Positions 1 to 6,023 are shown, numbered from the stretch's first letter. The stretch: DNA of 7,113 bases from Oscillospiraceae bacterium (GCA_031288675.1 JAITQY010000093.1:1-7113), one strand, 5' to 3'. Notes: generated by a model not told the origin, from the sequence alone. Program-made: numbers and translations.

Positions 1-1335
1 GACAGTATGCTCCGGTTCACCGAGTTCCGTACCGGTTGGAATTTCACCGGCGATACGCAAACTGAGTGTACGCGCGAACAGGCGGCGGGTGTTGTTCTCA
101 CTGACCGCGCGACCGTTAAGGTCGCCTGTAACTTCTATATAGTCTACACCGACGGAGTTGACTGCGTCCTTTTGCGATAACTTCAGCGAATAAACCATAT
201 CACGTTCAACGGTATAAGTAATCGTGCTGACATTTTCTATACTGCACAGCCATGCCGAGCGCATCATCAAATCAAGATAGCTAATGTTCAGATTAACGAA
301 TGCGGCGGAATCATACAATAACAGGGTTAGCGGTTCATTATTTTCAACGCAGGCGAGGTACTGGTCATAATCCGCGCAGTAGGTCTGCGCTCCGCCCGAA
401 CCGATGCCGCTTTTGCCTACAACTATATCCAGGCTGTTACCGCTGACGTCGGTCATCGCAAGGCGCGTGGGTTTGTCAAAACCGTATACGGCAAGCTCGT
501 CACGGTTAATGTCGCGGTCAATTGCGGCGTAATTCACCTGCGCGACCACCTGCATAAGCTGTTCGGCTACTATATCATCCGCACAGCTGGACTCTACAGG
601 AGAAGTCATATAATAGAATGAGCCGGCAGTGTTACCCTCCGAGGGGTTATCTACGTCGCGGATGATGCTGATAACAGTGCCATTCGGCTGATCAATACGA
701 ACGGAGTCAATATTTGCATATATATCCTCATCTTCGTATTTGGGGAAAGAGGATATCTGCCGGTAATCCAATGCGGTACGCATAAGAAGCGCGCGCATAT
801 TGTAACCCATAACATATACCGCATCGCTTTTGTCGGTCTTGGCAAAGTAATCGCGTCCAACCGGAGTCCCTTTGCCGATATAGACTTTATAGGTTTCGCG
901 TCCGCCGTATGTGAGCGTGATCGTAGCCTGCGGTTCGTCAAGCCCGTAAACGGCGAGGTCGCCGGGTGTTTCCGTGACGAGTTCCTTAACGCTTAGACTG
1001 CTTACGGTGTAGCGTATTGAGCGAAATTTAGAAGTATTGTATGCGAAGTACTCCGCCTGCGGGTTAGGAGTATATAGCAATTTGCCGTTTTCATCAAAGC
1101 TGTAATCAACGCTGAATGTTTGCCCGTCCGCACGTTCGACAAGCAGGCGTGTAAGCTGCTCCGGATCTTCCTTAACTATAAGGACGTTTTTCGATTCCGG
1201 CGCGGCAGTCGGCGAAGGCGAAGGCTCGGAATCAGTGTTAGGAGCTACCTTTGTCACAATCAATACCGCCGCGGCGCATACGATGATTGCGGCAATCGCA
1301 ACAATTATGTTGCGGAGAGTTTTTTTGACTGACAT
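1..1335 (-). CDS. DUF4340 domain-containing membrane-anchored protein, C-terminus cut by window edge
   Basis: An open frame of exactly 445 codons runs from ATG at 1335 to the window edge without a stop, so the C-terminus is missing. The N-terminus is a single membrane anchor or uncleaved signal (KK at 4-5, hydrophobic residues about 9-30), followed by a Ser/Pro/Thr-rich linker (about 33-48), so the rest should lie outside the membrane. Two related segments can be seen. Residues 127-176 start with DLAVYGLDEP and continue to an IGKGTPVGRDYF stretch and VYVM. Residues 280-330 start with ELAVYGFDKP and continue to VVGKSGIGSG. This is the YGLD-P / IG pattern of DUF4340. Known for the family: such proteins are commonly encoded beside GldG-like ABC auxiliary genes; no biochemical role is established. 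The start codon shares one base with the TAA of the upstream GldG-like gene (TAATG), and AGGAGG at 1347-1352 lies 11 nt upstream, which supports this start and translational coupling. Confidence 0.85.
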   Translation of the reverse strand, partial: MSVKKTLRNIIVAIAAIIVCAAAVLIVTKVAPNTDSEPSPSPTAAPESKNVLIVKEDPEQLTRLLVERADGQTFSVDYSFDENGKLLYTPNPQAEYFAYNTSKFRSIRYTVSSLSVKELVTETPGDLAVYGLDEPQATITLTYGGRETYKVYIGKGTPVGRDYFAKTDKSDAVYVMGYNMRALLMRTALDYRQISSFPKYEDEDIYANIDSVRIDQPNGTVISIIRDVDNPSEGNTAGSFYYMTSPVESSCADDIVAEQLMQVVAQVNYAAIDRDINRDELAVYGFDKPTRLAMTDVSGNSLDIVVGKSGIGSGGAQTYCADYDQYLACVENNEPLTLLLYDSAAFVNLNISYLDLMMRSAWLCSIENVSTITYTVERDMVYSLKLSQKDAVNSVGVDYIEVTGDLNGRAVSENNTRRLFARTLSLRIAGEIPTGTELGEPEHTV

Positions 1336-2870
1336 TACAGGTGCCGCCTCCTAAGCCAGATAATCACGCCTAAAGCGATAATGGCAAGCGGAAGAATAAG
1401 GACAAGTACGATAAGGACGGTTCGCGACTGCCAGCCAAGTATCGTCAGGACGCTGCTTTGAAAGTCTTTATCCGGAATGACTAAGCCGTCCGTATAATCC
1501 GCCATATAGCTGATAGCCGCGCCAAGATAGGTTCGGTTAAGGAAAGCGTTCTCTGACAACGCGCTTTGGGTAACGAATCCGGCATTGGTGAAGAGTATAT
1601 CGCTGCGTACGGGGACGTTAGCTTTATCGGTGGTCATACGTTCGGCAAGTATCATCATATTAAAGGGACCGGATTTATCCTGCGGGTTTTGAGTAAAGTC
1701 GCTCATTGCGTCCTCATAGGACTTGGCGTATGAAGTTGCTGAACTGCTCATTAAAGTTTGCAGACCGATTTGGCTTGCCTGAGTGCTGGTTAGAACAATC
1801 GGACGACCTGCGGGCATCATAGCGTACTGACGCGGAAGATTCGCGGTTATAGGCTGGAACAACGCAACGTTAGGTACAACGTTATGTGGAATGCTAACGC
1901 ATTGCTCCGCATCATAGATAATTTCTGTACTGTAGATTACACCCCACTCCGCAAAAAGCGCGTCAAGATTGGGATGGTTAAGAACCTGCGGACCCATAGC
2001 AACAATCATATCGCCGCCGCGTGCGAGAAATTCGTCAATTTTGGCAATTTCATCTTTGTTGAAGTCTGCCGACGGAGCGCTGATAATAAGCATCGTAACG
2101 TCGTCCGGAATCGTATCTTGCAGTAACCGCAGTGTAACGACGTCGAAGTTAGCGTAGTTCAGCAGAGTATCAAACTCCGCAACGCTATAGTTTTCGTCAT
2201 GACCATAAACCCAAGCGGCTTTAGCTACTTCATCGCTGGTGACGAATAATATTGCTGAGCTTATGCGCTGCTCCGCGCGAAGCCCGACGTAGTAGTCGGA
2301 GCTTCCGGAATAGGTTGTCTCCGCGCCGTTAAGATTCTGAGACGCGCGCGTGTACATCGCGTCCGGCGTAAGACGCTTGACACGCTTTGCGCTCTCTATA
2401 ATTATGTCATTGGCGGAAAGGTCAGTGCCCAGCATTTGCTTATAGCGGTCGGTCTCACCGACGTTAGCCAGCGGATTCAGGAAGCGGAGAGTAATTTTGC
2501 CCTCGCCCAGCGCGACATAGCGCTGGAATATCTCATAGACGTTCCCAAGAAGGGTTGATCCGTTGCGGAAAGAGGTTTCTTCTGAAAGTACGGTAATCGT
2601 AACCGGTTCGTCAAGGTCGGCAATAACGTCAAGAGTAACGCCGCTGATTTCAAACAGCTTTTCCCGCGTTAGATCAATCTCAAAAACGAAGCGGTCAGTC
2701 AGGTATCCGATAAGGATGTTTGCGGCGATGACCGCAATAATGAACACCACAGAGAAAATGGCGGCTACCGTGCTGTATTTGAACTTACGGGATTTTATTT
2801 CCTCGCGCTCGGCAATCAGTGAAACGTCCGTGCCAAGCGGAACGTTTTTGTCGGTTTTTTTGTTGCTCAT
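1335..2870 (-). CDS. GldG-like ABC transporter auxiliary protein
   Basis: A 511-residue protein with one membrane segment at each end (about 33-56 and 484-505, the last followed by WLRRRH) and a large domain between them that should face the outside. The opening of that domain (FEIDLTREKLFEIS, 63-76) is the typical DLT-start of GldG-type proteins. VYGHDE (221-226) stands where the family has a GHGE motif. Residues 258-292 (LIISAP, IDEFLARGGDMIVAMGP) fit the Rossmann-like, GATase-like fold of the ABC_transp_aux domain. YLGAAISYMAD (448-458) resembles the conserved segment before the last helix. GldG with GldF and GldA forms an ABC transporter needed for gliding in Flavobacterium; in other bacteria the homologues have no proven substrate. 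The start has AGAGAGG about 12 nt upstream, a longer spacing than usual. It is separated from the permease gene by 112 bp carrying repeats, and overlaps the next gene by one base. Confidence 0.85.
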   Translation of the reverse strand: MSNKKTDKNVPLGTDVSLIAEREEIKSRKFKYSTVAAIFSVVFIIAVIAANILIGYLTDRFVFEIDLTREKLFEISGVTLDVIADLDEPVTITVLSEETSFRNGSTLLGNVYEIFQRYVALGEGKITLRFLNPLANVGETDRYKQMLGTDLSANDIIIESAKRVKRLTPDAMYTRASQNLNGAETTYSGSSDYYVGLRAEQRISSAILFVTSDEVAKAAWVYGHDENYSVAEFDTLLNYANFDVVTLRLLQDTIPDDVTMLIISAPSADFNKDEIAKIDEFLARGGDMIVAMGPQVLNHPNLDALFAEWGVIYSTEIIYDAEQCVSIPHNVVPNVALFQPITANLPRQYAMMPAGRPIVLTSTQASQIGLQTLMSSSATSYAKSYEDAMSDFTQNPQDKSGPFNMMILAERMTTDKANVPVRSDILFTNAGFVTQSALSENAFLNRTYLGAAISYMADYTDGLVIPDKDFQSSVLTILGWQSRTVLIVLVLILPLAIIALGVIIWLRRRHL

Positions 2871-2910
2871 AAGTTTATATTACCTCTCTGCTAACAAGCT
2901 TTGATAAGAG

Positions 2911-2931
2911 ATTGCGGGTCAAGCCCGCAAT
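2911..2931. repeat. Palindromic intergenic repeat (ATTGCGGG hairpin)
   Basis: ATTGCGGG (2911-2918) and CCCGCAAT (2924-2931) form a perfect 8-bp stem around TCAAG. It lies between the permease and GldG-like genes of the operon. The core GGGTCAAGCCCG resembles the one at 6954-6973 and short REP-like palindromes seen in many bacterial genomes. Confidence 0.65.
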
Positions 2932-2957
2932 GACGAGGGGAAGAAGATACAGGGGAT

Positions 2958-2978
2958 TTCAATTTGCAACTTGCAATT
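2958..2978. repeat. Short heptad patch between permease and GldG-like genes
   Basis: Three 7-bp units in tandem: TTCAATT, TGCAACT, TGCAATT. The second and third differ at one position. The patch lies just before the end of the permease gene and has the same 7-bp period as the large array. Confidence 0.5.
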
Positions 2979-2982
2979 TATA

Positions 2983-3687
2983 TTAGCTCCAGCGTTTGTG
3001 TTCGATGACCTTGACGGTCAGGAAAATAAATACCGCCGCCGCGCTGACGTAGTAAACGAAGTCCGCAATTGAAAACACGCCGAGATAGAACGTATTGAAC
3101 CGGCGGTAAACAGACACCCAATATAGTATGGACTTCACCACGGAGGAATTCACAAGTGAGTACGCTATGTCAAGCAACAGTATCCCAAGAAATATCCCAA
3201 GACTTGCGATTGCCGCAATAAGCTGATTTTCAGTAAGACTGGAAACGAATACTCCGATAGCTATGTATACCGCCGCCGCCGCGAGTATTGCGATGTAATT
3301 GCCGGCAACGCTGGCGAGGTTAGGTGTGCCGAATGCCGCAACTATAAAAACCTGAATTACAGTAAAGGCAAGCGCAATCACAAAGACCGTATAAGCCGCG
3401 AAGAATTTACCGAGTACGATCCCGGAGGCTTTGGCGGGCGCGGTGAACAGGAGCTGGTCTGTGCGCTGTTTGTATTCCTCCGACAGGGAACGCATTGTCA
3501 GGAGCGGAACGACGATAATCAGCGCGTAGAGAATCGTCTGGTATACACCGCTTAAATTGTTGGTAGCGTTTTGTATGTTAGTCAGATAAAACGCGCCGTT
3601 AATGATAATCAGGAACGCCGCGATAAAAACATATCCGAGCGGCGACGCAAAATAGGCACGTAAATCGCGTTTATATACTGCTTTCAT
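2983..3687 (-). CDS. Gld-type ABC-2 family transporter permease
   Basis: A 234-residue integral membrane protein with six predicted membrane segments (about 15-36, 50-66, 95-118, 128-150, 153-176, 207-226). The N-terminal KRDLRAYFASPLGYVF and the cytoplasmic loop after helix 2 (MRSLSEEYKQRTDQLLFTAP, 65-84) match GldF-like ABC-2 permeases; the loop probably carries the coupling contact with the ATPase. Length is normal for this compact permease type. It should form the membrane pore with the ATPase encoded just upstream. The start ATG overlaps the ATPase stop codon by four bases (ATGA, 3684-3687), and a GGGGG-type ribosome binding site lies 7 nt before it inside the end of the ATPase gene. This supports coupled translation and a shared complex. 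The substrate cannot be told from the sequence. Confidence 0.88.
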   Translation of the reverse strand: MKAVYKRDLRAYFASPLGYVFIAAFLIIINGAFYLTNIQNATNNLSGVYQTILYALIIVVPLLTMRSLSEEYKQRTDQLLFTAPAKASGIVLGKFFAAYTVFVIALAFTVIQVFIVAAFGTPNLASVAGNYIAILAAAAVYIAIGVFVSSLTENQLIAAIASLGIFLGILLLDIAYSLVNSSVVKSILYWVSVYRRFNTFYLGVFSIADFVYYVSAAAVFIFLTVKVIEHKRWS

Positions 3688-4631
3688 TTCTTTGCCCCCT
3701 TGCTGGCTACTAAGTTCATAAAGACCTCCTCAAGAGATAAGTCCATAGCCGTCATACGCAGTATAGGAAGGCCCGCTTTGGCAAGCGCACCGAACATCGG
3801 CTTGCGAATATCTATATTCGGAACAGCCTCGACAAGATAGTCGAACGCGCCTTGCTCCGCCTGAATCGTAGCTTCCGCATAGCGTATGCCGTCCACTTCG
3901 CGCAGCGTTTTAAGCACCGCGTCGCGCGCTCCGGAGATACGCACGCTGAGTTTGCGGTCACCGGTAATCATTGAGGATAGGTTGTCCGGCTTATCGTCCG
4001 CAATGATCTGACCGTTGTTAATAACGAGAACGCGTTCACAAATAGCGGAAACCTCCTGCAAAATGTGAGTGGAAAGAATAATCGTGCGGCTTTTACCAAG
4101 CGCTTTAATGACGTTGCGTATCTCAATGATTTGCTTTGGGTCAAGCCCGACCGTAGGTTCGTCAAGGATAAGTACTTCAGGGTTGCCGACGAGCGCTTGC
4201 GCAAGTCCGACGCGCTGCTTATATCCTTTAGATAAGTTGCGGATAAGGCGCTTGTAGTGATCGGTCAATCCGACCAACGCGGCAATTTCGCTGAGGTGAG
4301 CGGCACGTTTAAGCTCCCTGACTTTTTTCAGGTCAAAGATAAAATTAAGATACTCCTCTACCGTCATATCCATATAAAGCGGCGGCTGCTCAGGCAGATA
4401 GCCGACCTTGCGCTTTGCCGTGATAGGGTCTTCAAGCACGTCAATTCCGCCGATGTACGCCGCACCGGAGTTCGCCGACAGGTATCCTGTAATGACGTTC
4501 ATCGTCGTGGTCTTTCCCGCGCCGTTAGGTCCGAGAAACCCTACGATCTCGCCCTCTCCGATTGCAAATGAGACGCGGTCTATTCCCCGTTTTTTGCCGT
4601 AAGTTTTGGTCAGCGCCGAAACTTCAATCAT
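3684..4631 (-). CDS. ABC transporter ATP-binding protein, GldA-like
   Basis: A 315-residue ABC ATPase with all motifs intact: Walker A GPNGAGKT (34-41), Q-loop Gln82 in LPEQPPLY, signature LSKGYKQR (133-140), Walker B VLILDEP (153-159, catalytic Glu158), D-loop GLDP (162-165) and switch His189 (STH). The nucleotide-binding domain takes up about residues 1-220. The remaining ~95 residues form the C-terminal extension of drug/Gld-type exporters and end in MDLSLEEVFMNLV (296-308), a typical tail of that group. It hydrolyses ATP at the inner face of the membrane to drive the permease encoded next. It is the first gene of a four-gene operon. The ATG at 4629-4631 has GAGG at 4642-4645, a rather long 10-11 nt spacing. 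A TTGCAA-N17-TATAGT promoter lies about 40 nt upstream of the start and a stronger promoter about 300 nt upstream. Assignment as an ABC ATPase is certain; the Gld-type subclass rests mainly on its neighbours. Confidence 0.95.
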   Translation of the reverse strand: MIEVSALTKTYGKKRGIDRVSFAIGEGEIVGFLGPNGAGKTTTMNVITGYLSANSGAAYIGGIDVLEDPITAKRKVGYLPEQPPLYMDMTVEEYLNFIFDLKKVRELKRAAHLSEIAALVGLTDHYKRLIRNLSKGYKQRVGLAQALVGNPEVLILDEPTVGLDPKQIIEIRNVIKALGKSRTIILSTHILQEVSAICERVLVINNGQIIADDKPDNLSSMITGDRKLSVRISGARDAVLKTLREVDGIRYAEATIQAEQGAFDYLVEAVPNIDIRKPMFGALAKAGLPILRMTAMDLSLEEVFMNLVASKGAKK

Positions 4632-4675
4632 AGCTGTGTAACCTCATATCTGTAAGAACTAATTTACCGTCTGTT

Positions 4676-4704
4676 ACTATAACACAAATAGGGCGGTTTT
4701 GCAA
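4676..4704 (-). promoter_or_regulatory. Proximal promoter of the ABC operon
   Basis: Minus-strand TTGCAA (4699-4704, 4 of 6 to the -35 consensus) and TATAGT (4676-4681, 5 of 6) with a 17-bp spacer. Predicted +1 is about 4670, giving a leader of about 38 nt before the ATPase ATG. The -35 lies inside an inverted repeat (4697-4719). Confidence 0.65.
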
Positions 4705-4719
4705 GCGTTTTTTGCAAAA
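4697..4719. promoter_or_regulatory. Inverted repeat over the -35 of the proximal ABC promoter (possible operator)
   Basis: TTTTGCAA (4697-4704) and TTGCAAAA (4712-4719) are perfect 8-bp inverted arms around a 7-bp spacer. One arm contains the -35 hexamer. The position suits a repressor site. No U-tract follows on the minus strand, so a terminator is unlikely. Confidence 0.4.
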
Positions 4720-4765
4720 GTGTTAAAGAAGTATTAACGCAAATGCCGCAGGGGAATTGCAAATT

Positions 4766-4933
4766 AGTCGCAAGTCCAAAGTCGGCAGTCAATGCAGGAG
4801 GTAGGCGTTAGGTAATAGGAGATAGGAGACGGGAGACGGGGAAACGTGGGAATAAAAGTCGGCAGTCAACAGTCGCGAGGGGACGGGGGAAACGATAAGC
4901 GTTAATCATTAAGTATTAGTCATTAATCATTAC
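4766..4933. repeat. Array of 24 degenerate heptanucleotide repeats in one register
   Basis: The stretch divides exactly into 24 units of 7 bp. On the plus strand: four AGTC-type units (4766-4793, e.g. AGTCGGC at 4780); seven xxRGG-type units (4794-4842, e.g. ATAGGAG at 4815 and again at 4822, ACGGGAG at 4829); two unclear units (4843-4856); three AGTC-type units (4857-4877); two G-rich units (4878-4891); then six A/T-rich units ending 4892-4933 (e.g. TCATTAA at 4906 and 4920, TCATTAC at 4927). The period is not a multiple of three and no long open frame crosses it, so it is not coding. Two less clear units, GGGAATT and GCAAATT (4752-4765), may extend the left end. Heptanucleotide tandem repeats (STRR) are known from filamentous cyanobacteria; I do not know a named family for this one. 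Confidence 0.8.
4778..4869 (+). repeat. 15-bp exact direct repeat inside the heptad array
   Basis: AAAGTCGGCAGTCAA occurs at 4778-4792 and again at 4855-4869. The offset is 77 bp, exactly eleven heptads, so both copies sit in the same 7-bp phase. Confidence 0.85.
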
Positions 4934-4939
4934 GCAAGC

Positions 4940-4968
4940 ATTATAGCGCAAAGTTTCTGATTTGTCAA
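4940..4968 (-). promoter_or_regulatory. Perfect consensus sigma-A promoter facing the heptad array and ABC operon
   Basis: On the minus strand TTGACA (4963-4968) and TATAAT (4940-4945) both match consensus at all six positions with a 17-bp spacer. The region upstream of the -35 (4971-5000) is AT-rich and could act as an UP element. Counting from the -10, +1 falls at 4933, a G on the minus strand and the first base of the heptad array. The first gene downstream is the ABC ATPase at 4631, about 300 nt away. Confidence 0.88.
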
Positions 4969-5003
4969 GAGAAAATTTGTGTGTAATCGTAAATAATTTG
5001 TGA

Positions 5004-5037
5004 ACAACACGGGCGAATAATCATTCGCCCGTGTTGT
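5004..5037 (-). terminator. 15-bp perfect hairpin downstream of the M23 gene
   Basis: Arms 5004-5018 and 5023-5037 are perfectly complementary (inner part GGGCGAAT / ATTCGCCC) around a 4-nt loop. It lies about 60 nt after the M23 stop and upstream of the array promoter, the right place to insulate the two transcription units. No proper U-tract follows on either strand (minus strand continues TCACAAATTATTT), so it is either a non-canonical terminator or a palindromic intergenic repeat. A weaker GC-rich hairpin (GCGCG/CGCGC, about 5063-5080) stands between it and the gene. Confidence 0.5.
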
Positions 5038-5096
5038 GATCAGTAATTCAAACTTAGCAGCCGCGCGGTTGCGGCGCGCCTCGAAACAATGATATT

Positions 5097-5882
5097 TTAT
5101 TCTTTGGTAAAATCCTCAGCGTTGAATAATATGTCCGGATTAACTGCTCCGCCGCCGGCAGGGCGGTACTCAAAGTGTACGTGAACGCCCGAAGCCGTGC
5201 CGCTGCTGCCCATTTTAGCTATTTCATCGCCCTGAGCGACAACCGCGCCCTCCTCAACAAGAAGTTCGCTGTTGTGAGCATACAGCGTCCAGTCACCGTT
5301 ATCGTGCTCAATGACTACCACCTTACCGTAACCGCTGTAATCTTCATATGCTCCGGAAATAATTACGATTCCGCCGTCTGACGCAACAACCGGCGTTCCC
5401 TTGACGTTGCTGATGTCCCAGCCTTTATGATTGCTGCTGCCGACCGCAACTCCGCGATACCCGAACTTTGACGTCACTATTCCCTTTGCGGGATGCACGT
5501 ATGTTCCTGTGGAAAGTCTGCGCCGTGTTCCGGCACAAACTATTTTAGATATAGGTTCAATTATGGTGTCCTCGCCAATCAGTATCGCCGTGTTTTCACC
5601 GGTATACTCATATGTGCGCACAATCGTGCCGGGTACTCCGTCGGAAACTAATATATATTCGTCATCGAACAATTCGTCATCATCTATATACACGACCGGC
5701 GCAAGCAAATCGCGCGATACGCGCGTAAACACCGTACCGGTCTCAGCCTCCGGCTCCTTCGCAAAGGCATAACCTGAACTAAGCTCGAACGCAAGCGGCA
5801 AAAGCAGCATAAAAATTCCTGAAGCGAGAATTACGCCCGCAACTATGGAAAGCAGTCTTTGCCGTTTGTCAGACAATAACAT
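5097..5882 (-). CDS. G5 domain plus M23 family metallopeptidase (peptidoglycan endopeptidase)
   Basis: A 261-residue exported cell-wall protein. It starts with a basic N-region (KRQR) and a hydrophobic helix (about 10-32). AFA at 39-41 before Lys42 is a plausible signal peptidase I site, so it is either cleaved or membrane-anchored. Residues about 62-120 look like a G5 domain: VSDGVPGTIVRTYEYTG, then IIEPISKIVCAGTR. Residues about 127-250 form a LytM/M23 domain with all zinc and catalytic residues: His152 and Asp156 (HKGWD), His203 (LYAHNS), and His234/His236 (HVHFEY). M23 enzymes cut peptide cross-bridges of peptidoglycan. The arrangement helix-G5-M23 is common in Clostridia, often with a LysM domain in addition, which is absent here. 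ATG at 5880-5882 has CGGAG 5 nt upstream. The gene stands alone, with its own strong promoter and a WalR-like box at the predicted start of transcription. Confidence 0.93.
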   Translation of the reverse strand: MLLSDKRQRLLSIVAGVILASGIFMLLLPLAFELSSGYAFAKEPEAETGTVFTRVSRDLLAPVVYIDDDELFDDEYILVSDGVPGTIVRTYEYTGENTAILIGEDTIIEPISKIVCAGTRRRLSTGTYVHPAKGIVTSKFGYRGVAVGSSNHKGWDISNVKGTPVVASDGGIVIISGAYEDYSGYGKVVVIEHDNGDWTLYAHNSELLVEEGAVVAQGDEIAKMGSSGTASGVHVHFEYRPAGGGAVNPDILFNAEDFTKE

Positions 5883-5909
5883 AAAAACTCCGATTAGTGT
5901 ATTAAGTGT

Positions 5910-5955
5910 CGCAACCGGTAACGCATGAGTTCCAAAAGGTTACAAACCGGTTACG
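5910..5955. repeat. Paired ACCGGT dyads in the M23 leader
   Basis: AACCGGTT at 5945-5952 and AACCGGTA at 5913-5920 have centres 32 bp apart, about three helical turns. In the transcript, 5946-5955 can pair with 5910-5919 (10 bp, one G-U) with a 26-nt loop. It could be a pair of operators or a leader stem; the sequence does not decide between them. Confidence 0.4.
5939..5955 (-). promoter_or_regulatory. WalR-like direct-repeat box at the predicted +1 of the M23 gene
   Basis: Minus-strand CGTAAC, 5 bp, TGTAAC. The known WalR (YycF) box of Bacillus is TGTWAH-N5-TGTWAH, and this site matches 11 of the 12 defined positions; only the first T is a C. WalR controls peptidoglycan hydrolases, including M23 enzymes, so the gene downstream fits. 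The site begins at the predicted +1, a position from which a bound regulator would more likely repress than activate. The match is seen; its use is inferred. Confidence 0.5.
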
Positions 5956-5961
5956 ATTAAC

Positions 5962-5990
5962 ATAATACACTGCGCTAAAGCGTTTGTCAA
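5962..5990 (-). promoter_or_regulatory. Strong sigma-A type promoter of the M23 peptidase gene
   Basis: On the minus strand TTGACA (5985-5990, perfect -35) and TATTAT (5962-5967, 5 of 6 to the -10 consensus) are separated by exactly 17 bp. The predicted start of transcription is near 5955, giving a leader of about 72 nt before the M23 ATG. The spacer contains a small inverted repeat, CGCT-AA-AGCG at 5973-5982. Confidence 0.85.
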
Positions 5991-6023
5991 GAAGTTTTTT
6001 TAAGTAAACTAAAATAATTTTTT

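Noticed and set aside
651..941. Minus-strand open frame of 96 codons inside the DUF4340 gene
   Set aside because: It is an out-of-frame reading of a continuous 445-codon gene with clear DUF4340 motifs.
1120..2904. Several plus-strand open frames of 60-113 codons inside the DUF4340 and GldG-like genes
   Set aside because: They lie wholly or almost wholly antisense to well-supported genes, have no recognisable domains and no ribosome binding sites; they are shadows of the coding strand.
4796..4842. AGGAGG at 4796-4801 as ribosome binding site of a plus-strand gene
   Set aside because: No start codon follows at suitable distance and no open frame continues; it is part of the purine-rich heptads.
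4794..4850. G-quadruplex on the plus strand
   Set aside because: Only three G-runs of three or more lie close together (4831, 4838, 4848); the next is 28 nt away, and the G-richness follows from the heptad units.
4766..4933. CRISPR-like array
   Set aside because: Units are 7 bp, adjoin without spacers and vary in sequence; no cas gene is present.
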